A stretch of DNA of 56,919 nucleotides from Bacillota bacterium (GCA_030705885.1 JAUZPN010000002.1:1-56919); one strand, 5' to 3'; positions 18,901-27,257 are shown, counted from the first letter of the stretch. Notes: a model not told the origin generated them from the letters alone. Program-made: numbers and translations.

Positions 18901-20313
18901 CTAATGGGTGGCACAGGATATGCAGGGATCAAAGGAACGTATTATTCTTCCAAGTTCAGGATTACCTTCACTGTTTCCAAGTTTTGTACCAATCAATGCT
19001 TTTTCAGCAGGTCCATGAATACCTTTTTCATCTATTGGTGATAGATTCCAACCTGAAGGAGTAATAATATCATAATATTTAATGACTTTATTTTCAATCT
19101 GAACCCAGTGACCTAGTGTGCCTCGTATTGTATCTGTAAGTCCAACTCCAAAAGCACTGTTTGGCATCTCATAAATCCTTTGATTATTGTTCTTTATCTC
19201 AATTCTATTGACTATATTATCCATTATTTTAATGATTTTTTGAGTCTCAAGTACTCTTGCAGTATTTCTATCCATACATGAGCTTCCTTTAGTATACTCT
19301 CCAGTTATCATCATTCTTGCCAGAGGTCCGCCTTCCATAGGAAGTCCTTTATATCTTGCAGCTTTCACAAAAGAATATGCATCTGTTTTTTTGAGGTCAA
19401 CTTCTTCAATTTCTTCTATTCCAGGTTTTTCTATAGTTTCATCACTTAAGTACCAGGAATATCGTATGTTTTCATTAATATTATTGATATCCAGCAGTTG
19501 TCTTTTCCCATTTATCATTACACCAGGTTTTACATAACTTATTTCTGGTTCTTTATAGTTATTAAAGAGACCATAACTCATGTAGTTTGAATAAGATTCT
19601 CCCTTTTCAAAGTAGTCTTGGTAGTACTTAGATATGATATTCATATCTTCAAGCATATACATTTCTATAAAGTCTTTGATTTGAGTTATTATTGATTTTA
19701 CCTTTTCAAGTTTATAAGCATCTATATTTACTGTTATTCCTCCAAGAAAAATGCCGTGATTGTGGGGAGCCTTTCCACCTAATACAGCCAGTCCCTCATG
19801 AGCTAATCTGCTGTATTGTATGCTTTTAATATAATGGTCAGATAATCTTTTATTTAATTCTTCTGGCAATCTATAATCAGTATATTGCTGAGGTGAAACA
19901 GGATTTATATCTGGCAGCTTTACATAATCAGGCAATGTTAAAAAATAGAACTGTCTTAGATGGTTTTGCATTATTTCAAAGCCATGAATTAAATCTCGTA
20001 TATACTGGTCATTTATATCTATAGTTATTTTAAGTGCGTTTTCAAGTGCCAGGGAGGAGGCTATTCCATGAGAGGTTGAGCAGATCCCGCATATTCTTTC
20101 AGTAAAATATATAGCGTCTAGAGGAGATCTTCCTTTTAACATTTTTTCAAAACCTCTGAATAATAATCCGCTTGTTTTAGCATTTGTCACTATGTTATTT
20201 TCTACTTCAGTGCTTATATCCAAAAATCCGCTTATCCTAGTAACAGGATCAATTTTTATATTTATTTTTATCCCACCCTTATTATTAATATCTAACAAAT
20301 GGTTCCATTCCAT
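18901..20313 (-). CDS. [NiFe] hydrogenase large subunit, lacking the C-terminal maturation extension
   Basis: Catalytic subunit for reversible H2 oxidation or production. The N-terminal Ni ligand motif RICGIC is near residue 73 and the C-terminal motif DPCISCATH forms the last nine residues. The stop codon directly follows the His that is normally the cleavage point for the maturation endopeptidase, so no processing should be needed. The conserved N-terminus (INIKIDPVTRISG) is preceded by an AAGGGTGGG site but no ATG, GTG or TTG at suitable spacing. The nearest canonical in-frame starts are TTG 20298 and ATG 20313, inside the small-subunit gene; an ATA start near 20260 is possible. No hyp genes are in the window. 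Confidence 0.88.
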   Translation of the reverse strand: MEWNHLLDINNKGGIKINIKIDPVTRISGFLDISTEVENNIVTNAKTSGLLFRGFEKMLKGRSPLDAIYFTERICGICSTSHGIASSLALENALKITIDINDQYIRDLIHGFEIMQNHLRQFYFLTLPDYVKLPDINPVSPQQYTDYRLPEELNKRLSDHYIKSIQYSRLAHEGLAVLGGKAPHNHGIFLGGITVNIDAYKLEKVKSIITQIKDFIEMYMLEDMNIISKYYQDYFEKGESYSNYMSYGLFNNYKEPEISYVKPGVMINGKRQLLDINNINENIRYSWYLSDETIEKPGIEEIEEVDLKKTDAYSFVKAARYKGLPMEGGPLARMMITGEYTKGSSCMDRNTARVLETQKIIKIMDNIVNRIEIKNNNQRIYEMPNSAFGVGLTDTIRGTLGHWVQIENKVIKYYDIITPSGWNLSPIDEKGIHGPAEKALIGTKLGNSEGNPELGRIIRSFDPCISCATH

Positions 20314-21157
20314 CTGGAAAATGCGGCTGAGCACAGCCTATACATGGTGAATTATCTTGCACCGGCCAGTTTACATAACCATTCCATTTTCGTCTAGGAC
20401 AGTCAGTTTTGGTTACAGGACCTCTGCAGCCAATTTTAAACATACAACCTTCATCCCCAACTTTTTTTGCAAACTGTTTCTTGTCGAAATAACCTCTTCG
20501 TGTGCAATTATCGTGTATAGTAACACTATAAAATAATAGAGGTCTTCCGTCTTCATCAAGTTCAGGCATGCCAAATCCAACTAAATGGGCTATCGTCCCA
20601 ATTACCCAGTCAGGATGGCTGGGGCATCCGGGAGCCCGTATAACCTCTCTATTTAAAACTTCTTTTGCACTTTTACTTTCTGAAGGATTAGGTTTTGCAG
20701 CAGAAATTCCTCCATAAGAAGCACAGGTTCCGACAGCAATAACGTACTTGGCTTTTTCACCAGCCAGCTTTACTGCATCCAGAGATGTTATAGGTTTTCC
20801 TTTATAATTTGCTATTATATTGTAAAGTCCATTTTCTTTAGTAGATATTGCACCATCTACTAAAAGAATAAATTCTCCATTTAATGTATCAAGAAACTGT
20901 TCAAAAGCTTTTTCACCTTCAGTACCCATTAATGTATTGTTAAATTTTAAGTTTATGAGCTGCGTTAAAATATAGAAAATGCCAGGATTTTCACCATTTA
21001 TGAAAGATATTATATTTCCTGAACAACCTGTAGCTTCAAGCCATATAGCATCTATTTTTTTTGCTTTGTTTTCGCGCAGCAATGTCAATGTTTCATCAGT
21101 AATTATTTCGGATATAGATTTTTTACTAGCATTTAAGGGACAATCTTTATTATTCAT
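20285..21157 (-). CDS. [NiFe] hydrogenase small subunit (soluble type)
   Basis: Electron-transfer subunit of 290 residues with iron-sulfur cluster motifs. EATGCSGN holds the proximal cysteines. GTCASYGG, APGCPSHPDW, TIHDNCTRRG (His ligand of the distal cluster), CMFKIGCRGP and SPCIGCAQPHFPD follow. There is no twin-arginine leader and no C-terminal membrane anchor, so the enzyme is cytoplasmic. The ATG at 21157 has GAAGGGG upstream; a longer frame begins with TTG at 21190. It overlaps the large-subunit frame and lies 16 nt after the cytochrome b5-like gene. The layout resembles the mbhS/mbhL-type uptake hydrogenase genes of some solventogenic clostridia. Confidence 0.88.
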   Translation of the reverse strand: MNNKDCPLNASKKSISEIITDETLTLLRENKAKKIDAIWLEATGCSGNIISFINGENPGIFYILTQLINLKFNNTLMGTEGEKAFEQFLDTLNGEFILLVDGAISTKENGLYNIIANYKGKPITSLDAVKLAGEKAKYVIAVGTCASYGGISAAKPNPSESKSAKEVLNREVIRAPGCPSHPDWVIGTIAHLVGFGMPELDEDGRPLLFYSVTIHDNCTRRGYFDKKQFAKKVGDEGCMFKIGCRGPVTKTDCPRRKWNGYVNWPVQDNSPCIGCAQPHFPDGMEPFVRY

Positions 21158-21173
21158 TATATATAAACCCCTT

Positions 21174-21617
21174 CTACTTAATTGTTCCAACTTTAGGAAG
21201 GTTAGATAAAATAGAAATCATTCCATGGCATTTATTAAATTCAGCACTTAAATCTTTTCCGGCTATTAGTCCAAAGTGACTTGCTCCTCCCCAGGTCGCT
21301 TCATTGCTCACATCATAAACTACTCCATTTACTGCTACATAAGCAGGTTTACCACCAGTGCCATTAAAATTAGAAAGTTCACTAATAGTGAATTCCGTAG
21401 TTTGCCTACTTTTAGTTTTTATAATATCTTCTTGAAAGTATCTATATAATTCATCTGTAATTTTTATTGTATGATTAATTTGTCTGAATAAATGAACTTC
21501 AAGATATTGTCTTTTGTATGGGCAGAATGCAGATGCAATAGCATTCTTTAAGTGTATAATTTCTAATTGCGTTTTTTCTAGTTCATCAAACTTTTGAGCA
21601 ATATCAAAACTATCCAT
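21174..21617 (-). CDS. Cytochrome b5-like heme/steroid-binding domain protein
   Basis: Soluble protein of 147 residues. The first half (about 1-70) is helical and charged. The second half (about 76-147) is a Cyt-b5-like domain: FTISELSNFNGTGGKPAYVA, then VNGVVYDVSNEATW and LIAGKDLSAEFNKCHG. The classical HPGG motif is missing. Possible axial ligands are the His in GASHFG and in KCHG. It is first in the hydrogenase operon, 16 nt before the small subunit, so it may act as electron carrier or assembly partner. Whether heme is bound cannot be told from sequence. Confidence 0.75.
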   Translation of the reverse strand: MDSFDIAQKFDELEKTQLEIIHLKNAIASAFCPYKRQYLEVHLFRQINHTIKITDELYRYFQEDIIKTKSRQTTEFTISELSNFNGTGGKPAYVAVNGVVYDVSNEATWGGASHFGLIAGKDLSAEFNKCHGMISILSNLPKVGTIK

Positions 21618-21835
21618 GTAAGCTCCTTAATTTAAAAATCACTTCATTTACTACTTTATGTTTAAATTATGGAATTAGAACATTACTTATTGATGAGATA
21701 AGTACAGCTCTGTTAGATAAATTAAAGTTCTTTTTATAAAATATTTACTTGTATATAGGTCGGTAATAATGCGAATAGTATAAATACTGAAGAAAATTTA
21801 TATGTTTCAAAAAAATTAAATAAATAAAAACGGTA

Positions 21836-21864
21836 TTGACAAAAATAATTTTATGACATAATAT
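21836..21864 (+). promoter_or_regulatory. Promoter for the rhodanese-thioredoxin genes
   Basis: TTGACA (21836-21841), 17-nt spacer, TAATAT (21859-21864), ending 55 nt upstream of the rhodanese ATG. The rest of the 21618-21919 gap is AT-rich and must also carry the divergent hydrogenase promoter. I see no clear operator there. Confidence 0.6.
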
Positions 21865-21919
21865 AAGTATATAAGAAACTACTAATATATTAACCGAAGA
21901 TGATGGGAGGTAGACAACT

Positions 21920-22240
21920 ATGTTTTCAATTTTTGGGAAAAACAAATTTAATTCTGTAAGTGTTCATGACTTAAATGATAAACTTAAGAAAATAAATTTA
22001 ATTGATATAAGGGAACCATATGAATATAGCAGCGGGCATGTTCCAACTGCAAAGAATATTCCAATGGGTACAATTCTGACTCAGCCTGAAAAATATCTTA
22101 ATAAAGAGAAAGAATATCATATTATCTGTCAGTCTGGAGGGAGAAGTTCAAGGACCTGCAGCGAATTATCTTCCAAAGGATATAGGGTGGTCAATGTGGC
22201 TGGCGGAACAGGCTCGTATATTCTTCCTTTAGAAAGATAA
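21920..22240 (+). CDS. Single-domain rhodanese-like sulfurtransferase
   Basis: Small cytoplasmic protein of 106 residues that is one rhodanese domain. It has LIDIREPYEYSSGHVPTAKNIP, the active-site loop CQSGGRS (Cys near 75), and GYRVVNVAGGTGSY. Such proteins relay persulfide sulfur. A GGGAGG site precedes the ATG. A thioredoxin gene follows after 45 nt, so the pair probably acts together in thiol/persulfide reduction. It diverges from the hydrogenase operon. Confidence 0.87.
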   Translation: MFSIFGKNKFNSVSVHDLNDKLKKINLIDIREPYEYSSGHVPTAKNIPMGTILTQPEKYLNKEKEYHIICQSGGRSSRTCSELSSKGYRVVNVAGGTGSYILPLER

Positions 22241-22285
22241 AATTAATAAAGATATTAAAATAAAAATATTGAGGGGGTAATGATT

Positions 22286-22603
22286 ATGGCAAAAGAATTA
22301 AATAGCAGTGAATTTCAAAGCGAGGTTTTAAATGGTAGTGGTACAGCACTAGTAGATTTTTCAGCAACATGGTGTAGACCTTGTAAAATGCTTGCGCCAA
22401 TAGTTGATGAATTAAGCACAGAAATGCAAGAAAAAGCAAAAGTGTTTAAGGTAGATGTGGATAAAAGCAGTGATATAGCTGAAAAGTACAAAATTACAGG
22501 AGTACCTACTGTAATAATATTTAAAAATGGAACAGCTGTTGATAGAATAGTAGGTTTTCAACCAAAAGGTGTTTTGAAAAGTAAATTAGAACAGTATTCA
22601 TAA
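22286..22603 (+). CDS. Thioredoxin with a WCRPC active site
   Basis: Cytoplasmic thiol-disulfide oxidoreductase of 105 residues. The thioredoxin fold shows ALVDFSATWCRPCKMLAP, KVDVDKSSDIAEKY, the cis-Pro loop GVPTVIIFKNG and a terminal helix. The active site is WCRPC rather than the usual WCGPC; Arg at this position should shift the redox potential. The ATG at 22286 is eight nt past GAGGGGG and preferred over ATG 22280. It is cotranscribed with the rhodanese. Confidence 0.9.
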   Translation: MAKELNSSEFQSEVLNGSGTALVDFSATWCRPCKMLAPIVDELSTEMQEKAKVFKVDVDKSSDIAEKYKITGVPTVIIFKNGTAVDRIVGFQPKGVLKSKLEQYS

Positions 22604-22680
22604 TAAATGAGAAAATTGATTATGAGTAAGAAAGAAAAATGAATTATGGCTTTAAGAATAGAGGAAGTTTTTGGTTTATA

Positions 22681-22731
22681 AAAAAGATTCTCAAGATGGA
22701 AATGAAATATTGTCATTTTGGGAATCTTTTT
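22681..22731 (+). terminator. Terminator after the thioredoxin gene
   Basis: Arms AAAAAGATTCTCAAGATG and TCATTTTGGGAATCTTTTTTT form a long stem with two mismatches, ending in seven T. It lies about 80 nt beyond the stop codon. Confidence 0.7.
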
Positions 22732-22776
22732 TTGCAGATATAAAATTTAAATAGCTATTTTTCATCCAAATAATGG

Positions 22777-22834
22777 TTGACAATTTGATTTTAAAGTAAT
22801 ATAATTCAACTATAGTATAGTACGATTATAGTAC
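22777..22834 (+). promoter_or_regulatory. Consensus promoter with candidate operator repeats
   Basis: TTGACA (22777-22782), 17-nt spacer, TATAAT (22800-22805): a perfect consensus. Immediately downstream lies the self-complementary ACTATAGT (22809-22816), then ATAGTAC at 22817-22823 and again at 22828-22834, one helical turn apart. A strong promoter with repeats over the start site suggests repression. The MarR-family regulator at 24405 is the obvious candidate. Confidence 0.6.
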
Positions 22835-22853
22835 AATATTAAAGGGGGATAAT

Positions 22854-23480
22854 ATGGATAATAGTAAAGAAATGTATAAAGAGAAATCAAAACAAACATT
22901 TAGCAATCAAGCAAATATTTATGACGCAACTTATTATGGAAAACATGCAAAGAAGTTATATGCTAGCGTAATTGAGAAGGTAAATGATTTTAAATGTACA
23001 AAGGTTTTAGATGTAGGATGTGGAACAGGAACAATACTTTCTTTGTTATCTAAAAATGAAAGCATTAGTCTTTCAGGAGTAGACTTATCAGAAAAAATGC
23101 TAGATATTGCAAAGCAAAAATTAGATGATAGGGTTGAATTGAAGTTAGGAGATTCAGAACAAATACCTTGGGCGAATCAAACTTTTGATGCAATTATTTG
23201 TACAGACTCCTTTCATCACTATCCTGAACCAGAAAAAGTATTGTATGAAATATTAAGAGTGCTTAAAAAAGGAGGGCATTTAATAATTGGAGATCCATGG
23301 ATGCCTTCACCTTTTAGACAAGTTACCAACAGATTATTGAAATATAGTAAAGATGGTGATTATAAAATATATTCAAAGGCAGAAATAATTAAATTGCTTA
23401 CAAGATGCGGATTTAGTTCAGTTAATTGGAGCAGAGTAAATGCTAGTTCATTTATAGTAACTGCTGAAGCAAATGAATAG
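22854..23480 (+). CDS. Class I SAM-dependent methyltransferase
   Basis: Soluble protein of 208 residues with a Methyltransf_11-type Rossmann fold. Motif I is VLDVGCGTGT near residue 50, then SGVDLSEKMLDIAK, GDSEQIPWANQTFDAIICTDSFHHY and VLKKGGHLIIGDPW. The substrate is unknown. It opens a cluster with a metallo-beta-lactamase-fold protein and a MarR regulator. A GGGGG ribosome binding site precedes the ATG, and the consensus promoter lies 50 nt upstream. Confidence 0.87.
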   Translation: MDNSKEMYKEKSKQTFSNQANIYDATYYGKHAKKLYASVIEKVNDFKCTKVLDVGCGTGTILSLLSKNESISLSGVDLSEKMLDIAKQKLDDRVELKLGDSEQIPWANQTFDAIICTDSFHHYPEPEKVLYEILRVLKKGGHLIIGDPWMPSPFRQVTNRLLKYSKDGDYKIYSKAEIIKLLTRCGFSSVNWSRVNASSFIVTAEANE

Positions 23481-23580
23481 TATTTAAATTTTTTTAAGAT
23501 TGAAATGGAGCTTAAAACTAGAATAAATAGTAGATCAATATGACATGTTTTTTATAATAACTACTTTAAAGGGGAATAAA

Positions 23581-24351
23581 ATGGAACTAATTAATTTGAA
23601 ACTTTCTGTGACAAATTGTTTTTTAATTAAAAATAAGGAAAAGTATATTTTAATTGATACTGGCTATGAGTATGAATGGGAATTATTTTGTAAGAGATTA
23701 TACGAAGCTCAGGTAAGTATTCATGAAATCTCACATATTATTCTCACTCATCATCATGATGATCATTGTGGATTATTAAATAAAATATTAGAAGAAAATA
23801 ATGAGATTAAAATAGTAATGTCTTATCTCGCCAAGGATTTATTATTAAAAGGAGAAAATGATCAAAGCCATGGAGGAGGACTAATTAATAAACGTATAAA
23901 ACTTTTACTGTCTTTGTCGTTGAAACGTATTAAAATAATGATTACTTTGAAAAAGTTTATAGATAAAAAAACAAATTTAAAATTTCCTCCATATAAGACG
24001 AGAGAAAAAGATATTATTATTTTAGAAGAAACAAGGCTTAAGGATATTGGTATTGAATTAGATGGTACAATCATAGAAACACCTGGTCACACCATTGATT
24101 CTATTTCAATATTATTTGATGATGGAGATTGCATTGTTGGTGATGCAGCAGCTAATTTTCTTCAATTTGCAGGAACAAAGTATTGTGTAATATATGTTTG
24201 TGATATTGATGAATATTATAAGAGTTGGAGAAAAATAATTTCAAAGAATACGAAGCAAATATTTCCAGCACATGGTGAACCATTTTTAGTTAATAAATTA
24301 AAAGAAAATATAGGAAAGAATAAGAAAAAGAATATGGTTATGAACAAATAA
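23581..24351 (+). CDS. Metallo-beta-lactamase-fold hydrolase
   Basis: Product of 256 residues with the MBL zinc motif LTHHHDDHCG (HxHxDH, near residue 58), a later His in TPGHTIDS, an Asp in VGDAAANF and a final His in PAHGEP. The family includes glyoxalase II, lactonases and many unknown hydrolases; the sequence does not identify the substrate. The ATG at 23581 has AAAGGGG upstream and is preferred over a frame open from 23545. It lies 100 nt after the methyltransferase and 53 nt before the MarR gene. Confidence 0.82.
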   Translation: MELINLKLSVTNCFLIKNKEKYILIDTGYEYEWELFCKRLYEAQVSIHEISHIILTHHHDDHCGLLNKILEENNEIKIVMSYLAKDLLLKGENDQSHGGGLINKRIKLLLSLSLKRIKIMITLKKFIDKKTNLKFPPYKTREKDIIILEETRLKDIGIELDGTIIETPGHTIDSISILFDDGDCIVGDAAANFLQFAGTKYCVIYVCDIDEYYKSWRKIISKNTKQIFPAHGEPFLVNKLKENIGKNKKKNMVMNK

Positions 24352-24404
24352 GGTATACATTTTAAAATTTATACTAGCCAATAAAAATTAAGGAGTAACA
24401 AAAA

Positions 24405-24854
24405 ATGAACAGCAAAAATAAAAAACAAATTGAAGAATTTAGTGAGCTTTGGCATGTGCTCATTAACAAATCGAATTTTAGAAATGTAGAAGAGCAATTT
24501 CCAAGATTCAGTGTACTAACAACTATTGAAATTAGCATAATTAATATTGTTTCAAAGAATCCTGATGTTATTTTGGGGGAAATCGTTTCTGTTTTAGATA
24601 TACCTAAAAGTACATTAACCAATGCTATTGATAGACTTGAAAAACGTAATTATATAAATAGAATAATTAGTAAAAGAGACAGAAGATCTTATGGTCTTGA
24701 ACTTACGGAAGAAGGTCATCTTGCTCAAAAAGAGCATTTAGATTTTGAGTGCATGGTTTATGGAAGAATATTAAATGCTCTTGATACTGAAGAAGAAAAA
24801 CAAGAATTATTTAAACTATTAAGAAAGATTGTTAATAATATTGAACAACAATAA
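24405..24854 (+). CDS. MarR-family transcriptional regulator
   Basis: Product of 149 residues with a MarR winged helix. It shows VLGEIVSVLDIPKSTLTNAIDRLEKRNYI (recognition region about 60-90), the wing SKRDRRSYGLELTEEG and flanking dimerisation helices. An AAGGAG site precedes the ATG. As the last gene of the methyltransferase-hydrolase cluster it probably represses the strong promoter at 22777 until a ligand binds. Confidence 0.85.
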   Translation: MNSKNKKQIEEFSELWHVLINKSNFRNVEEQFPRFSVLTTIEISIINIVSKNPDVILGEIVSVLDIPKSTLTNAIDRLEKRNYINRIISKRDRRSYGLELTEEGHLAQKEHLDFECMVYGRILNALDTEEEKQELFKLLRKIVNNIEQQ

Positions 24855-24881
24855 ATTTTTGTGTATTATTGTTTTATAGTG

Positions 24882-24912
24882 TTGACTTTAACGCAGCGTA
24901 AAACATTATACT
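24882..24912 (+). promoter_or_regulatory. MerR-type promoter: 19-nt spacer with dyad
   Basis: TTGACT (24882-24887) and TATACT (24907-24912) are separated by 19 nt instead of 17. Within the spacer lies the inverted repeat TTTA-(A)-CGC-A-GCG-TAAA (24887-24902). Overlong spacers carrying an operator dyad are the hallmark of promoters untwisted by MerR-family activators. A MerR-family gene (25797-26584) lies at the end of the transcript, so this looks like its own operator. Confidence 0.6.
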
Positions 24913-24957
24913 AAAAATCACTCAATTATTAATAAATAAAATAGGAAGGGTGATTTT

Positions 24958-25791
24958 ATGTCAATTAAAAAAATGGAAGAAATGAATTGGAATGAATTCG
25001 ATAAACTTGATAAAGAGATAACTGTGATTATAGTGGGGTTAAGTCCAATTGAGGAACATGGACCACATCTGCCTTTAGGAACAGATTTTATTTCTGCAAA
25101 GGATTGTTTATCAGAGGTAGTTAATTATCTTGAAATAAATGATAGCAAATACAACTATGTTATTCATCCACCATTTCCAGTGGGGTATAATGAGTGTGTT
25201 ATGAACTTTCCTGGTACAATGTTTTATAGAAGTAAAACAATTGAAAATTTAATAATTGATTTTGGAGAATCTATTGCTAGAAGTGGGATTAATAAAATGA
25301 TAATTATTAATCATCATTTAGATTTGGGACATATTAAAGCTATTGAGAATGCAAGGGAGTATCTACTAACCAAGTTTAATATTAAACTTTTAGAAGCTGC
25401 AAGTCGTATAATTTATTCTGAGCAAAATCATCAAGATGATATTAAAAATGAAGAGGATTGCCAAAGGGAAATACATGCTGATGTAAGGGAAACATCTTTT
25501 ATGTTATATAAGCATCCTGAATTAGTAAGAGAATGTTATAAAAATTTAGAACCTGTTTATTTAGATATGAAAAAATTTATAATGTCTGGCGGAAAATGCT
25601 TTAGAGAAAATGGAATAATAGAAGGATATGTTGGTTCTCCAGGAAACGCTTCTTTTGAATATGGACAAAAGCAATTTAAAAATATGATTACTCAAACTGG
25701 TAATCTAATAATAAGATTTTTAGAAGATGGATATATTCCTGAAATATCTTCAGGAATTAAATCAGCCATGAATCACATGAAGTGGAGGTAA
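24958..25791 (+). CDS. Creatininase-family amidohydrolase
   Basis: Product of 277 residues of the creatininase/ArfB/MftE fold. The metal-binding text is LSPIEEHGPHLPLGTDF near residue 30, NHHLDLGHIKA near 120 (Asn-His-His in the usual Asn-Gly-His place), and EIHADVRETSFML near 180. The family hydrolyses cyclic or linear amides, such as creatinine or a formamidopyrimidine, or trims peptides. The substrate here is unknown. A GGAAGG site precedes the ATG. It overlaps the region of the MerR ribosome binding site, and the MerR start is six nt past its stop, so the two are one operon. Confidence 0.83.
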   Translation: MSIKKMEEMNWNEFDKLDKEITVIIVGLSPIEEHGPHLPLGTDFISAKDCLSEVVNYLEINDSKYNYVIHPPFPVGYNECVMNFPGTMFYRSKTIENLIIDFGESIARSGINKMIIINHHLDLGHIKAIENAREYLLTKFNIKLLEAASRIIYSEQNHQDDIKNEEDCQREIHADVRETSFMLYKHPELVRECYKNLEPVYLDMKKFIMSGGKCFRENGIIEGYVGSPGNASFEYGQKQFKNMITQTGNLIIRFLEDGYIPEISSGIKSAMNHMKWR

Positions 25792-25796
25792 GCATT

Positions 25797-26584
25797 ATGT
25801 ATTCCATTGGTCAGTTCTCCTTAATATTAAAAGTTTCAACAAGAACACTTAGACATTATGATGAAATTGGACTTTTAAAGCCAAGTTTCGTTAGTGAAGA
25901 AAATAATTATAGATATTATGAAAAAGAACAAATTGATACTGCTAAATACATTATAAGCCTCAAAGAATCAGGATTAGCACTTGATGAAATTAAGAAGATT
26001 ATATTTAAAAATGATAGTAATAATTATAGGGAAACAATTGAAAAAAGATTAGTGTTAATTGAAGATGAAATTCAAAAGTTGATAAATATGAAAAATAATT
26101 TATATATGCTTTTAAAAGAAGATAAAATAAAAAATAATCCGCCTGCTTGGGATACAAGTATTGTTAATATAATTTTGAAAGATGAAGTATATGTAATTAG
26201 CAAAAGGGTAAAGATTAATATTAAAAATGTGGGAGAAGTAGTAGGATTATTATATGAAGAAATAAATAAAAAAGGATTAAGGATAGCAGGTGGACATATT
26301 ATAAAATATTATGATTCAGAATATGATCCTGATAATGCAGATATTGAAGTATGTATACCAGTTGAGAAGAGAAAAGAGAGCAAGGTAAAATTTAATTGTA
26401 TACCTGCTGCAGGTATGTTACAGCATCCTCTGATTCAATAAATGAAAAAGGAAATATACATGCAATTATAATAGATTGGATACGTTCTAATAATTATGAG
26501 ATTGATGGAGAACCTTTTGAGCAGTATAGTATTGTATATGATAAGGGAAAGTTTAAAATAGATATATTTTATCCTGTTAAATAA
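25797..26584 (+). pseudogene. MerR-family regulator with GyrI-like effector domain, frameshifted
   Basis: The N-terminal MerR domain (MYSIGQFSLILKVSTRTLRHYDEIGLLKP) and its coiled coil are intact. The effector-binding domain is split. The first frame runs to IPAAG near 26412 and then reads out to a stop at 26441. The rest (YVTASSDSINEKGN to a stop at 26584, ending IDIFYPVK) continues in the +2 frame. Adding one base near 26412 restores one product of about 262 residues of BmrR/GyrI type. It is either a true recent mutation or a sequencing error. If real, the protein keeps DNA binding but loses its ligand domain. The ATG at 25797 has GGAGG. Confidence 0.78.
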
Positions 26585-26630
26585 AGTACGCGGTTAATAT
26601 CTTATCACCTTAACAGATATTAACCACTTT
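26583..26630 (+). terminator. Terminator-like hairpin after the MerR gene
   Basis: GGTTAATATCT (26592-26602) and AGATATTAACC (26615-26625) form a perfect 11-bp stem. AAAGT and ACTTT on the outside can extend it. The T-tract is weak (ACTTTACCTTTAT). Confidence 0.5.
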
Positions 26631-26711
26631 ACCTTTATAATATTTAATTGTAATCTTTAACAAAATATAATATACAAGGCATGTACACAAACTTAACTCC
26701 AAACAAAGTCA

Positions 26712-27257
26712 TTAATTATGCGAATACTGTGTAAAAAAATCGCACACATCTTTTGATCTATCATTAAAGAAATCTTCTATCTTGTTCAAAGTCTTTTCTA
26801 CCCATTCAGAAATTTTATTAACCATCTCTTTCATAAAATCATTTATTTTATCTAAAATACTATTAGAAAAAAAGCAATAAATGTTACGAGCAGTTTCTAC
26901 AATTAAATCCTGTGATTCTAAATGGTTCTCAGCTAAATGCCTCATTTCATCAAAAAAGTTATCTATTTTTTTATTTGTTTCTTTTCTTAATTCATCTCTG
27001 ATTTCCTCCATACGATGCTTGAAATTATCACTATCATTATTTTTTAAATAGATATCTGTTGCATCCTTAAGTTTCTTTTCTTGACCCGAATCACATCCAT
27101 CAACATCAAGTCTGAAATTATCAATACACGAATATACATCATGTGGTAATAATTGATCTTTTATGTTTAACTTAACAGTAAATTCATATGAAAGACTTGA
27201 TGGTTTGTAATATCTTTTTATGTCATCCATCAATTGAGAGAATTCGTTATTATTCAT
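26712..27257 (-). CDS. Unknown charged, helical protein
   Basis: Product of 181 residues that I do not recognise. It is soluble, highly charged and predicted almost wholly helical, with possible coiled coil between about 75 and 170 (KKIDNFFDEMRHLAENHLES, KMVNKISEWVEKTLNKIEDFF-like heptads). A GGAGG site stands seven nt before the ATG, so it is a real gene. It is alone on the minus strand, facing the MerR gene. No function is claimed. Confidence 0.65.
   Translation of the reverse strand: MNNNEFSQLMDDIKRYYKPSSLSYEFTVKLNIKDQLLPHDVYSCIDNFRLDVDGCDSGQEKKLKDATDIYLKNNDSDNFKHRMEEIRDELRKETNKKIDNFFDEMRHLAENHLESQDLIVETARNIYCFFSNSILDKINDFMKEMVNKISEWVEKTLNKIEDFFNDRSKDVCDFFTQYSHN

Noticed and set aside
26396-26584. 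62-codon frame as a separate gene
   Set aside because: Its text completes the MerR effector domain that breaks off in the previous frame, so it is the second half of one frameshifted gene.
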